Shown piece by piece: positions 1 through 11,957 of a stretch of DNA of 64,000 nucleotides. The translations under genes were made by a program, and so were the position numbers. Location of the stretch: positions 7,146,195-7,210,194 of the forward strand of contig CM067070.1 of NCBI GenBank assembly GCA_033980235.1, read 5' to 3'. Every line of letters begins with the position of its first letter. The first letter of the stretch is position 1. The notes below the pieces were generated by a model, which saw only the letters and a program-made list of their open reading frames with translations, did no database searches and was not told the origin of the DNA. This DNA is from Diadema setosum. Lineage: Eukaryota; Echinodermata; Echinoidea; Diadematoida; Diadematidae.

Positions 1-1118
1 ATACATACCATCAGAAATGGAAAGGAAGTCTGGTCCAGGGCATTTTAGCAACTTGAAGACAGTTTCTGTATTAAACACTCTTTGTTTTATTGTCCCCATG
101 AAACACCAGAGACACATTTCTCACTCATCTCACAATCATTTGTTTCCTGTAAGAGTTCCCTTGCCGTTTTGATGGTATCATGATGGTATAGTGTTTCCTT
201 TTGGATAAATTTGCTGAGGTCAGATTGTCTGCCAGTGTGGAAGTGAAGTTGAGAATTGATTTCCAAAATAGAAAGCAATTTTGTTAGAGAAGATATATTT
301 TGTTTTTGTTTTTACTTAATTTGTTATGTCCTTTTTGCTCTGTCTTTCTCTCTCTATTTCAGTATATTTCTTCTTGTTTTATACAGATGTTGGATGCATT
401 TATCAACTCGTGTCTGGCTCAGAATTAAGGTGTCCAAACAACTTTTAGGAATAAGTTTTGGGCAGTTGACAGATGCAAAGCTGTTTTGATTAAATGGGGG
501 TATTAAAGAGACATGTTCTCAAATGCCAAAAAAAAAAGTGTGATCGTAATCGAGTCTGAGCCAGAAACGCATTTCTTTAGAGTTGATAAACACAAAGTCA
601 TTTTGAATTGCATTTTAATAAAGCTCTTGGACTTGGTCACCCCAACCCCTGCCAACTACACATCTCCGCTCCTCGGGTCAAACTGCGCAATGGAGCTGTG
701 CAATGACAAGGCCTCTCAATTGACTCACGACAGAGTTGATATTTATGTGCACAACAACTCGAGAAACTCGATCCAAAAGCAACATTGTCAGTTTGTAAAC
801 AACTTTTGACAATCCTCCTGAACAGTACCTTTTAAAGTCATTCAATGTGAAGGGTACAGGAAACAAATTTATTAATTGCATCCAGTATAAAGCATCACAG
901 TCTGGAGCGTAAACTGTTTTACGTCTGCTCCACACATGTACAACTACAAATGTGTACATCCCAGATGTGTGTCACAATGTATGGATATTACTCGACATTT
1001 GCTCCTGCAACAGTTATACTCCGGTCGTATTTTTCCAAGGACTTAGGGTTAGGGTTGTGATAGGGCTGTAGGTTTAGTTTGATGTGAGGATTATTATTAA
1101 GGTTAGGCCAAGTAAAAA
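1..1118. other. upstream DNA, nothing recognised
   Basis: AT-rich intergenic or upstream sequence. Open frames are short and have no recognisable domain. A short run of two TTAGGG units near 1047 is too brief to be called telomeric. Confidence 0.5.
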
Positions 1119-1346
1119 AAGAAAGTAGTTTCTCGTCCGGGTTTTTTGAGCAAGGCGATGAGGGAGGCCCTTACTATTTGATATCTTACTATTTTTTCGA
1201 GGATCGTCAAAATGAAAGTAATATGTGTTTCTCGTCCGGTAATTCTGAGAAAGGTAACGAGAGAGGGCTTTACTATTAAAATGAAAGTAATATGTGTTTC
1301 TCGTCCGGTAATTCTGAGAAAGGTAACGAGAGAGGGCTTTACTATT
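1119..1346. repeat. short tandem repeat, ~68 bp unit
   Basis: Two near-identical ~68 bp copies start near 1211 and 1280. Each contains TTTCTCGTCCGGTAATTCTG followed by an AGAGAGGGCTTTACTATT-like stretch. A more diverged copy precedes them near 1125. No coding potential is seen. Confidence 0.8.
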
Positions 1347-1466
1347 TTCTATATCCAGTTTATGAAATGAAATATCACTCTGGTAGCTGTGTTATGAGAG
1401 ACCAGGTCCCAAGTGTACAAGTATGTCTTGCCTGCACTCTGTGCACTTTCAAACAAATAGACATAA

Positions 1467-1794
1467 TGGCCAGAATTCACGAAGGTGGTACAAATGAAAC
1501 CATGGTTTAAACCATGGACAAAATCCATGGAGCGCCAATTGTCGCATGGAATATTTCATATCGAAATCAGTCATTTCGTCGATGAAATGATTATTTTGTA
1601 ACGAAATTACAACATTTTGTAACTAACTGAACATTTCGTCCACGAAATGATAATTTCGTTAACAAAACGGTCATTTTCTCGACGAAATGACCAATTTCGT
1701 AACGAAATATTCCGTGCGACACTTTGCGCTCCATGGTTTTTGTCCATGGTTTAAACCATGGTTTCATTTGTACCACCTTCGTGAATTCGGGCCA
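1467..1794. mobile_element. long hairpin MITE with nested CCATGG palindromes
   Basis: The two ends are inverted copies of each other for at least 90 bp: GAATTCACGAAGGTGGTACA at 1473 is mirrored at 1769-1788. Each arm carries the palindrome CCATGGTTTAAACCATGG. The loop is made of short alternating CATTTCGT and ACGAAATG words. This is the form of a foldback or miniature inverted-repeat element. No transposase is encoded. Confidence 0.8.
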
Positions 1795-2553
1795 ATATGT
1801 ACCATACTTGAAATGAAACTTCATGCATGCAGAAATACATTTGCTTTTTCTTTCCACTACGTACACTACAGATGTCAAGGGAAAATGACCATCTTGATAC
1901 TGGTATTTAGTGTTGTAATGGCATTTCTGATACCAGTGTACTTGCAATTCTGATGTATTGTGCTATTAATTGAAACAGGTATAGACCTAAAACATTCTAT
2001 CAACAAATGTACGACTGAAATAAATTCCATGATATTCAAAACACTGCTTTATTTATCATTGGTGTTTGTGACTTTTTGTGTCCACACAGCTGGTATCTGC
2101 ATCTCTTCACAGCACAATTGTAGCACATTCAACTGGAAACTGGCTGGTGCAATTGCAGATGGATGTCAAAAATGATACTGATATGGCATTATAGCATTAA
2201 ACATTTAAAGATGTTTCTTCATGTTCTAAAAAGACATTTGATAATCACTCATCATTTGGATGATGAATGATTGTATCACACTACAGGTGATACAACTCAC
2301 GGCCGTGTCCGTGAATTTACATCGTAAAGAAAAGTATCCCGCAGAAATACGAGACAAACCAGAGTCCATGGAAAAGTTATTTATTTTGTAGATACACCCA
2401 TTTAATAATTCTACATTTGCTGGAAAAGCGCATTCATTTTCTCTTCAAAATAGAACAATACATCGCCGTCAGATGCAACGTTACAGAGCAGAGTGTTAGG
2501 GCCTCTACACATTCGAATGTGTTCATGCGTGCGTGCAGACAGCTGATAGACCA
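1795..2553. other. no gene seen
   Basis: Unique-looking AT-rich DNA with short open frames only. No repeat, RNA gene or splice-supported exon was recognised. Confidence 0.4.
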
Positions 2554-2746
2554 GGGGCCCGTTGCATAAAACTCCAACAGGATTTTTTTCCGGTTGAAAT
2601 CACAAAATTCCGGTTGGAAGCTCCCAACCAGAGTTTTTATGCAACGGATTTTACATTCTTATGTTAGCAACCTTAAAAATTCAGGTTGGGCAAATCCTTA
2701 CCTGAATTTTTTTAGGTTGCTAAAAAAGTTTTATGCAACGGGACCC
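2554..2746. mobile_element. palindromic MITE (GGGCCCGTTGCATAAAA type)
   Basis: GGGGCCCGTTGCATAAAACT at 2554 is mirrored by AGTTTTATGCAACGGGACCC ending near 2746. The inner half contains AACCGGAATTTT and AACCTGAATTTTT words in both orientations. Length is about 193 bp and it is non-coding. Confidence 0.75.
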
Positions 2747-4435
2747 AGGGAGATAGGGACCCCGACAGCTACAGACACGCATACATATACGCGGCCGGCA
2801 CGGCCACTGCACTGGCACCTTACCTTCCGACACTGCACACTCATGCACATTGTCACAATAACATGAAAATGTATACAAACTCGATACAATCCTCACAAGC
2901 ATTTGTACAGTACAATTCATCCGCTTGAAATATGAGAAACGGGGAAAAATACGAACAATGCGCGAAATATGCGTGGAATATCAGCGATTGTTCGCAAAAA
3001 AATGTTGCCGCTGTCGCGTTCACGACGTACCGAGTGCGCTGTGCGTGTAATCTCTTTGGCTGTACATCACAGCCCAGGCGCAGGCCCGCGCGCCCATCCA
3101 ACTACAGTTTGACTGCTTTGTGGGTCATTCCTTCTTGCCGAGCTCGCAGTGTGAAATGCATGCATTATTACATACGCACTACAGAAGCTACAGCTGTACT
3201 CCAGCTAAGTAGAGTACGCAAGGCGTAATTAGAAATGAGACATCACGATTGGTAGGTGAATTGTCGAATTTTTTTTTTTCGGCGGCCGAAAAAATAGTAA
3301 ATATCAAAAAAGTCGATGCGGCAACTGAAAATAGATGCGGGCGGGGAGCGGGCTGGGACGAGAATTATGAATTTCTTGGTATTTTCAGCGCCATTTTGAA
3401 AATAGTAAATAGTAAAAAAATTGATGCGGCGGCCAAAATCGATGCGCGCAAGGACGATAAACTGGTTTCTTTTTTTACTTGGCCTTAGGGTCATGTTTGT
3501 AGGTAGGTTTTATGACTGGCTTATCTTGGGGATATTTCATGGGAGTCAAATGTCACAGGAGCAAATGTCAGAGAACCTTTCTGTACCTCTTCATGATCGG
3601 CCAGGCTTAAAAGTATTCAAGGACGTTTAAATATTAAACAGGCCAGGCACAATGGCAGCTTTGAAAGAAACTCTGTCAATTATGCATATTAAAAAGAAAA
3701 AAAAAAATCAAATTGGGAAATGACAAAATTTGAATAGCCTTTTTTCCCAGATGTACAAATAACAAAGTACTACTTGTACTGTGACTAACTGTCACATTTT
3801 TGCAGAGTAGTGCATTGATCTCTTCAAGCCAAGGTCTTTTGTTTGGAAGAGAAAAAGTAATGTATTATGCAGTGACTGTAAATGTTTTGCAAATTTCCTG
3901 TGTGCTCTTTGTAGGGAATAGCATTGCGCTGGCAAATTTGGAACTAAATTTTTATAGGTGGCATGATGGCTCTGAACATCACAGAAGAAAAAAAAAAACA
4001 ACACCAAATATTAATAATAATTACACAAGTTTTACTGTGACAGCAGCCAAAGATGTTCAGACTTCCTACCTACGTCTGAGCAAGCTCACTAAAATATTTT
4101 GAAGAAGTTGTTCAAAATTAATCTTTTCCTGAAATCGTCATAATGAACATTTGTGTAATTGAGTATACTTTAATGACAAAGCAAACTAAGCCCAGTGTTG
4201 TTGGTACGTAGAGATATTTGCAAATGAAGCTGCTAAGAATAAGGAAATACACAATATTTTCAGATCTTCAAGAGTATAATTGTTATTATTTATTTATTAC
4301 TGGTAAAAGGTGTTACTTTGTTCTATCTGATGATGGACATACTGTTAAATGTCTAAAAATGATACTTCCCCATTCTGTGATGAAACTACTGAATTACTTT
4401 GTTTGTTTGTTTGTTTGTTTGTTCATTTTCCATCT
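2747..4435. other. non-coding; small local duplication
   Basis: No gene recognised. A segment of the type AAATAGTAAATA followed by GATGCGGC occurs twice, near 3290 and 3400, so part of 3250-3450 is a local duplication. Poly-A and poly-T tracts are scattered. Confidence 0.4.
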
Positions 4436-4745
4436 GAGAAGATGGCTTGGATAGCCCATATTCAGCTATGTTAAGCTGATCTTCCATGGGGTCCAGTTGG
4501 ATGTGAGGTGGGGGACCACTTCACCGGGTTAAAACACCCTGCTCTTTGCGATGAATGAATGAAGCGGGATCTTTTAAGTGCATGAGTTTTTGCTCTCTCA
4601 TACACGGGACCTCCATTTTATGTCCTATCCGAGGGACAGAGTGTTTTTGCCTCTTGCTAGAGGGGACGGTATGCTTTACACACAACATTGCTCAGTCCAG
4701 ACTCGGGTTCGAACCCGGGCCGCATGATCGTGAGGCAGACGCCTC
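4436..4745 (+). mobile_element. SINE-like dispersed element
   Basis: A block about 300 bp long with more GC than its surroundings. It contains GGTTAAAACACCCTGCTC, CACGGGACCTCCATTTTATG, CCTATCCGAGGGACAG and, near its 3' end, GGGTTCGAACCCGGGCC, which fits a tRNA-type B box. Such blocks are common dispersed repeats of marine invertebrates. The family assignment is inference. A TTTG microsatellite lies just upstream (4399-4423). Confidence 0.5.
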
Positions 4746-7700
4746 ATGTGTGTTTGTGTTTATACAACTTTCATTTTGCAGTTTGTTTGTTTGTTTTTTT
4801 TGTTAATGAAAAGGCCACTTTCCGAATCAGTCATGTGATAAACGACAAATGATTTCTGTGTCAACCAACTCCTGTATATTAACCAGAAACGTTCACAGTG
4901 CTTATGAATTTTCTGTGAATTGCTTTCGCATGATGGTTCCACAGCATTGTACTATAGCATTCAGTGGACTGTTAAGACAAAAACTTTTACAGGCATTGTA
5001 CTTTCGCGGATCGTGGCTCGCAAAATTCACGAAAGTGTCATGCACGTGAAAATTTCTGGTTTTATAGTATGCAGTCTCTCAACGCAATTCTGCCAACGCT
5101 TTTCTCTTCTCTCTCTCTCCTTCTCCTTCCATCTCTTCCCCTCTCTTCATCTTTTTTTTTTTCTCTCTGTCTTGCTCCATTTGTTGTTGTTTTTTTTCGC
5201 TCACTTGCCCTGAACCTGGATGCATCAGTCCATAACTACCGACCATTTTTTGCAGTTATGTGGTTACAAAACTATTTAAAAATAACCTTCCAATTGACTT
5301 CCATGTGAAACTTCCTGTATTGTCCCTTTGAAAGTGACTTTGTTGATGAATTGGGATTCTTAATCTGATGGCCTCCAGTAGATGTGTACTGTAGGTGTTT
5401 TGAAAATTGTCGCTTTGTTTATACTCCAAGGAGTAATTTTCTGTTGTTCTTCCTAAAACTTTTACAGCTGCGTAAATGTGAAATGAAATTTCCGAAATAA
5501 ATGAAACTGAAACTGAAAGTGAGGGCGTTGCATAAAGTTTAAGATTTTGTTTTTTCTGTGTGTTTTATCAACAACAACAAAAATTCATAGCCATGCTTGA
5601 TTGTCCAACGCTCCATGGATTACATGTACATATCAGTATTCTGGTATTGACTTTGACGGTTACTATCCTTTTGTGTCTAATCCCACAAGGCTTTAAACTG
5701 TTTGGTTTTGCTATACCACAATATGGATTACTTTTTTGCTCTTGAATATCAAGCATCAAGCCTGAAAGATATGAAAGGTTGCCATGGAAAAAAAAAAAAA
5801 AAACACATTCAGACAGGCAGGATGCAAAGTTTAACGTTTTTCTTTGTACCTCAAAATGCAGCTGGAGCTGTGGGTGGTACCACTTGCAGATAACAAGTGT
5901 ATTTTCTCTGTCTGTTATAATATCAAAACTATATATAACTGCAAACCTGTCATAGAAGATCTTTATACTTGATGAAAGGGAAACTAAAGCTGTGCTAAAA
6001 ACATAAGATCGAAAAAACAGTATTGAACATTTTGTTGTGTCCCCAGGAGAACGATGCGAATGCACGTGACTCAAGGAAGGTGTGCCTGGGAGAACTCGAC
6101 AAATACCAGCCAGGCCCATAAGTACAACTCACACCTCACATGCATTTGCTTTGTTCTCCTGATCACACCTTTCTGTAATGGCATGTATTAACGTGTTTGT
6201 GTTGTTCTTGCAAGCACGCAACAATTTTGTCTAAAATTGTACATTTAAATCAACTGCCAGGGTGTGACCACTAACTTATTGATGAAACAAATTAGTGAAA
6301 AATTTATCACGTTTCCCTATAAACCTTTCTACTCAATGATGAATATCTTCATTTCCTGTTGCAGTGTAATGGTGTGCATTGTTTATTGGAGGTAGTGTCA
6401 CGGTTGTGTCACGGTTGCACGAGCGACCTCGTGGCGTGATGTCATCAGCACATTCAGCAGACACTGGAGTTGACGATCAGTGGCCTAATTCATCATTCTC
6501 TATTGGTGTCACACCACTTTATCCATACTCCCCTTTTGTTCTCTCTCACTGGACTTTGTCCGCAGTCGTTCGGGTGCCTCCTCTGAAAGTTGAGCAGAGC
6601 TCTGAGCTCTGCTGCTTTGCTTTGTGAATGAACGCATAGCTGCGATCTGGCCTACATGCCATTGGTGGAATATATTATGATGGGATGTACAGTACAGACC
6701 ATATATCTGAGCAGTTTATAGTCCATATTAAAGAAGAGACTGATATGATTGACAATGGGCGGGGCATTGATTGTTCCTCATCAGTGCTAAGAGTCATCCT
6801 GTGGTTGTTCTTCAAGAAATGATGTCATATCTGTTCTGAAATTCATCCAGCGATTTGATGGTCATACAGTCGTATCTGTTGCAAAGGAGTCTTTAATGTG
6901 TTGTGACCATCATTTGAGCATTTACAGATTGTGAGATTCGGAAGCATTTTCTGCGAGTCATCAGATGGTATGACTGCATCCGTGACGGCATTGTGCATCA
7001 TGCCCTGATCATCAGGATCAAAATGTTGCGTTCATTTGGATCTGGAATCATCCTCTTGCAACATTCGTATAACCTCCGCTGTGGCAGTTTGTGAATATTT
7101 ACTTGCATCTATCTGATATTAAAGGCATACCAGATAGTCATTTACATTTGTACATACCCAACAGCTGCATTTTAGTATTCTGACAGTACTTTAGATATTA
7201 TGGTCTTGCTAGTCAAATTCTTTTCCAAGCCTTTCATGTCCAAAACACTTCACACGCACAGAAGGATAACATTGTCCCTCAAATGATTATGAAAGAGAAC
7301 TGAATGTGGAGTAAACATTTTGAAGAACTCACTTCCAAGAATATCCTTAGACTTTAAAGATTAAATACACTAATTGTATGAACTGTCCTGTCCCCCTCTC
7401 TCACTGTTTGAAATGACTAGTTTCTCCATCTCAACATCTTCAGTCATTCCATCTACACTTCCCTGGTGTTCAGTTTAACTTGAGGGTTACGCAAGACATA
7501 TCAGCTTACAAAAAATGATTGACTTTCAGTGGACGGGACTGAATTACAAAACAAAGGAAGCTCCAGTCTACGAGAAGCTACACTATACCCTCTCCTGTGG
7601 GAAGGCAAGCAGCTGCTACCGGTATCGAAACAGTTTTGAGGATTAGAAACCGAGCTGATGATTTGCAAGGTGCTATTGAAAACTAGCCACTCCTTCGGAA

Positions 7701-7763
7701 GTACCATACATTTATTAAAACTCATTTACAAGCTGAAGAGGATGAAGAGAATGTAGTGGCCTA
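4746..7763. other. 5' flank of the GRAMD1-like gene
   Basis: No exon supported. It holds homopolymer tracts (for example A at 5788-5804), a partial copy of a TTTTACAGT-type MITE near 4980-5060, and a GGGCGGGGC box at 6757-6765 that could be an Sp1-type promoter element. A 183-codon minus frame at 5568-6119 is rejected as a gene. Confidence 0.4.
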
Positions 7764-7852
7764 ATGGTTCTGAGCCTTGCACAGTTTAGAGAGAAGTTTT
7801 CTCGGCCATCACATCGAGGAATGAAAAAGGGGCTACGACGAGCCAAGATACG
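7764..7852 (+). CDS. GRAMD1: GRAMD1-like, putative first coding exon
   Basis: Candidate upstream coding exon. The ATG at 7764 follows an in-frame TGA (7743-7745). The frame runs 29 codons plus two bases to a GTAAGG donor at 7853. The residues begin MVLSLAQFREKFSRPSHRG and are rich in Arg and Lys. The split codon CG completes with the T that opens the exon at 8472, giving Arg, so the phases match. The N-terminus of GRAMD1/Aster proteins is poorly conserved, so homology cannot confirm this exon. Support comes only from the start, donor and phase. Without splicing the frame stops at once (TAA). It could be a chance frame, with the true first exon further upstream. Confidence 0.5.
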
Positions 7853-8471
7853 GTAAGGCGCGGAGAAATCTCTCCCGTAGGACTTCAGAGCATGCACAGG
7901 TGGCAGTGGTGTTCTCACAGTCTGCAAACATATCCAAGCAAGAAATCAGACTTCGAGAGTACTGAATTTACATTTTAGTTTGTTAAAAAGGAAATACCTG
8001 TTCCTCCTTTCTTGAGCCTGTTGGATCTTTCCGTTCAATTTCTTTGATGAAAAGGAAGTCTTTGCTTTGGTCCTACATGGTATCGAAGCAACTTCTGGAG
8101 TGGGGCTGCTGTACATTTTCTGTGGTATTTTTTTTTTTTTTTGTATAATTTTGTTATTCAATGTAATCAGTTGGGCTATTCACACACACAAAAATGCCAT
8201 GAATTTGCAATCCTTAAGGTTGTACTAAGTATGGATTTTTGTTGTTGTTATTTGTTTTTGTTTTTGTTTTGTTTTGTTTTGGTTTTTTTTTTTGGGGGGG
8301 GGGGGTGTTTTCCCATGGGCACAAACTTCAAGTTTCAATGCATGATTTTGATGCAGTTACACTTTACATTGTGAGTTTTGTCATAAAAAAATTGTTTGTG
8401 ATCAGGGGCATTCAAAAGTGTTTGGTGTTAAATCTCATGTGATTTTCTTTCTTTTTCTGCTTGAATTTCAG
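7853..8471 (+). other. putative intron 1
   Basis: A 619 bp stretch between a GTAAGG donor and a TTTCAG acceptor. It holds homopolymer tracts (T near 8128, G near 8296). No other feature. Confidence 0.45.
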
Positions 8472-8516
8472 TTCCAAAGAGGATGACTCTGCCAAGAGTG
8501 AGCCAACAATACCCAG
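8472..8516 (+). CDS. GRAMD1: GRAMD1-like exon, 45 bp symmetric cassette
   Basis: A TTGAATTTCAG acceptor ends at 8471 and a GTAAGT donor starts at 8517. Between them lie 45 bases read as one completing base, 14 codons (SKEDDSAKSEPTIP) and two bases. The leftover AG joins the A that opens the exon at 42382, forming Arg, so phases match over a 33.9 kb intron. The residues are acidic and Ser/Lys-rich, like the disordered N-terminus of GRAMD1 proteins. As both ends are in the same phase and the length is a multiple of three, skipping keeps the frame. Support is splice signals, phase fit and composition, not domain homology. Confidence 0.7.
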
Positions 8517-10008
8517 GTAAGTCAAGTGTGTCTGAAGGGATAAGGCTAGATGGTGTGTGTGTGTGTGTGGGGGGGGGGGAGAGTTTATTTTAGGGAATAA
8601 ACAACTAGTACACTGTAAGCCAATCAGAAAGGAAAAGTAGGAGTAGAGGGAAGGCATTGGATAAGAAAGAAAGCTGTAGGCCTACATGGTTGTGTAATTG
8701 GATGCTGACATGATAACAAAACAACAACAACAACAACAACAAACCCAAAAAATATATTAATAAAACAAAGTGACTAGAGATGGACATAACCAGGATTTCT
8801 TTATTGTGTGATTCTCTAGCAGTTTTAAGAAGCAAGTTTATTGGCCTTATCAATCACAGATACTTTGCTAAGCCTGGTGATTATTAAAGAACATCACAAG
8901 GACTGTCAAACCACATGAACTACCCTTCTCTACTAAACACGATATGTGACTCTGCACCACAAAACTAAAAAAAAGTCGGCAGATATGGATTTTTAGTTAA
9001 GGGCAGATTCTAAAAGAGCAGACTCTAAGCTTAAAATGATGTATAACTCAATTCAAATGGACTCTAATATAACTTATCTAAATGTTGGAAAGAAAGCACA
9101 CACTATGGAAAAGTGTGAACTGAGAAAAGAGGCTCTAAAGTAAAGAGTCTGTTCAAGCACTTTATCTTTTCCAAGCCATGCTAGCTGTGCCATGAATGGG
9201 ACAAAAAAACAGGCTGTTAACCACCGGAGCGATAACAATGAAGAGATTATCAGATTAAGCTTAAATTAGGCATGCCTTTTTAACACATTTTGTCCATGAT
9301 TAATGACAACTTTCAAAGCGGTACTAGCATTATCCTTTCAAAACTTATTAGAGTTGAAAGTGAAGAGTGTGAACAGGATTTTTTAAGAAATGAAAAGTGG
9401 ACTCTATTAGAAACATCTAATCACATTGTTCTACAATAAAGTGTTTGAGAAAAACTTCTAAAAACACAGTTTCCTGTTTGTTTTATGATCCTAAACTTGA
9501 ACATAATATAGAAGAAGACTTGCTCTTTCAGAAAATACGAAAAACTCAAGATTGGCTAGGTTGACCCATTTCACCTATTTTGAGTCCTCTCACAAATTCA
9601 CTGCGTGCGACTTTTTGTTCGTTTTGTGATGTACAGTCACATATTATGCTAACTTACCTGTAAAACAAATTAGCACTGGATTCAATCCTTTGCCCTCACA
9701 CAAGATTTGCCCAAGATCGAAGCATTATACATGAATATTCAGCTTACGCGTCAAATGTACACCCATAGTCATATTGGAAGTCCTCGAGCCAATGGCTAAA
9801 AGAAAAAGAGAGGGGGAGAGAGAGAGAAGTACATTGATGGAGGAAAGAAAAAAATGAGGACATTTGATAAGGCAGTGATGACATTGATCAGCAGACAACT
9901 TGAGGAGATGGTAGAAACATTTTAAATGTGGGGTATGAGTTTTCTTCAGTTTGTCTCCCTCTGTGCCAATGAAATTTGTATGATTGCAACTGCTGATCTA
10001 CATTTTAC
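8517..10008 (+). other. intronic DNA, microsatellites only
   Basis: Start of the 33.9 kb intron. It has a short TG/G run near 8555-8580, a (CAA)n tract at 8720-8743 and a GAGA-rich tract near 9808-9830. Nothing else recognised. Confidence 0.5.
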
Positions 10009-10098
10009 ACCCGTTGAGGACGAGTCCCGAGTATACTCGGGCAGGTGTCTATGGGAAATGCGTGTTGTAGCAAAATCAGTCCATCTTCAGCGGTTTAA
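10009..10098 (-). mobile_element. ~90 bp palindromic MITE (GTTGAGGAC family)
   Basis: Ends ACCCGTTGAGGACGAG and a degenerate CTTCAGCGGTTTAA form inverted repeats. The core contains CCCGAGTATACTCGGGCAGG and a GTGTCTATGGGAAATGCGTG segment. It is the reverse-oriented member of a family also seen at 15163, 16210 and 41839. Confidence 0.7.
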
Positions 10099-10318
10099 CA
10101 AACGTGTCAAAAAAAAAAAGGAATCGGTTGGAATCAAATCTGTCATCTACTTGTTTCTAGGTGGTGACACTATCACTAGGCTATCCCTTGGTTGCGGGCA
10201 GTGATATGATGAACTTGGGACAAATACCCATACAAGCTCCAAAATTCTGACATTGTTATGTTAGTAGTGTATGAAAAGGCAAATAAGGCATATTATCTGA
10301 AAATGGTACAGATTATTG

Positions 10319-11847
10319 TTAAAGTTTTGGTTGAGACTTAACTTCAGTTTTTGTCCCCGCCGAACAAGTTCGAGCAGGGGACTATGAAACGGGCTCCGTA
10401 CGTGTGTGTGTCCGTGTGTCCGTCCGTCCGTCCGTCCGTCCGTCCGTGTGTCCGTCCGTCCGTCCGTGTGTCCGTGTGTGCGTCCGTGTGTGATCAAAAT
10501 CTTCAATTTGCTACTTCTCTGTCATTTATGAGCCAATTTTGATTCTGTTTGCTTTATATGATAGCACTACATGGGAGCTTTGAAACTTCTACACAGAATT
10601 TCAGTCGTGACCTTTGACCTTGACCTTTGACCTATATTGTACATTTTGCTACAAAATGCTACTCCTTCGCCATTTCTAACCCGATTTCGATTCCGTTTGC
10701 TTTATGTGATGGCACTAGGTGAGGGCTTCAAAACTTCTACACAGAATTTTGACTTCTTTGACCTTTGACCTTGATTTTTTTACCTATATTGTACATTTTG
10801 CTACAAAATGCTACTCCTTCGCCATTTCTAACCCGATTTCGAGTCCGTTTGCTTTATGTGATGGCACTAGGTGAGGGCTTCAAAACTTCTACACAGAATT
10901 TTGACCTTTGACTTCTTTGACCTTTGACCTTGATTTTTGACCTATATTGTACATTTTGCTACGAAATGCTACTCCTTCGCCATTTTTAACCCGATTTCAA
11001 TTCCGTTTGCTTAATATGATGGCACTAGTTGAGGGCTTCAAAACTTCTACACAGAATTTTGACCTTTGACTTCTTTGACCTTTGACCTTGATTTTTGACC
11101 TATATTGTGCATTTTGCTACAGAATGCTACTCCTTCGCCATTTCTAACCCGATTTCGATTCCGTTTGCTTTATGTGATAGCACTAGGTGAGGGCTTCAAA
11201 ACTTCTACACAGAATTTTGACCTTTGTCTTCTTTGACCTTTGACCTTGATTTTTGACCTATATTGTACATTGGCTACAAAATGCTACTCCTTCGCCATTT
11301 CTAACCCAATTTCGATTCCATTTGCTTTATGTGATGGCACTAGGTGAGGGCTTCAAAACTTCTACACAGAATTTTGACCTTTGACTTCTTTGACCTTTGA
11401 CCTTGATTTTTTACCTATATTGCACATTTTGTTACAAAATGCTACTTCCAGCGGGGACATATGTTACGCACCGCGTAATTTCTACTTTTCCTTGTTTATC
11501 ATTTTTTGGTGAGATAGTGAGAAACCTCTTATGAAATGTGAAAGAGAATGGAATTCCATGAGGATTTCAGTGTTTATTTGATGAAAATTGATTTTGAAAT
11601 GGCTGAGATATCCATAAGAGAGTGATCCTAATAAAGTGCAGGACCCACATTTTATTACGATCATTTTGTTTTACTTTGTTTTTGAATGTTTCAGCTATTC
11701 CAATCCCGATTTTTATCAAATAAACCTTGAATTCCTCTTAAAATGGTATGCTCTGTACTATTTCATAAGTGTTTTCTTGGTACAAGTATCTCGCAAAAAA
11801 GTTAAAGCCCAATTTTCATCTCCACCAATACTGTACTATCCCTTTAA
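10319..11847. mobile_element. TTAA-ended palindromic MITE, interrupted
   Basis: TTAAAGTTTTGGTTGAGACT at 10319 starts a family member whose body resumes near 11494 with TCATTTTTTGGTGAGATAG and ends at CCCTTTAA (11844-11847). Intact relatives of ~390-407 bp lie at 15358, 22120 and 56159. The interruption is a separate element (10354-11470). The two arms are inverted, diverged copies of each other. Confidence 0.75.
10354..11470. mobile_element. GTCCCCGC-ended element with ~155 bp tandem repeats
   Basis: Starts GTCCCCGCCGAACAAGTTCG and ends near GCGGGGACATATGTTACGCA, so the termini are inverted (GTCCCCGC / GCGGGGAC). A (GTCC)n tract at 10411-10490 is followed by about six ~155 bp tandem units containing CTACTCCTTCGCCATTTCTA and GACCTTTGACCTTGA. 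It is inserted in the MITE that spans 10319-11847. Its units are very alike, suggesting homogenisation. Confidence 0.8.
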
Positions 11848-11854
11848 AGTAAAG

Positions 11855-11957
11855 AGGTGAAGATATGGGGTATGAGTTTTCTTCAATTTTCATTTGCACA
11901 GAGGGAGACAAACTGAAGAAAATTCACACCTCATATCTTCAATCTTCACCCCTCTGC
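11855..11957. mobile_element. small hairpin element
   Basis: GGTGAAGATATGGGGTATGA at 11855 is mirrored by a TCACACCTCATATCTTCAAT stretch ending near 11950. TTTTCTTCA and TGAAGAAAA form the inner stem. Part of the same sequence occurs at 9926-9970, so it is a dispersed repeat. Confidence 0.6.

Noticed and set aside
5568..6119. 183-codon open frame on the minus strand
   Set aside because: No recognisable domain, includes a poly-Phe run from an A tract, no splice or promoter support; probably chance.
10261..10542. overlapping frames rich in VCPSVRPSV / TDGRT
   Set aside because: They are translations of the (GTCC)n tract.
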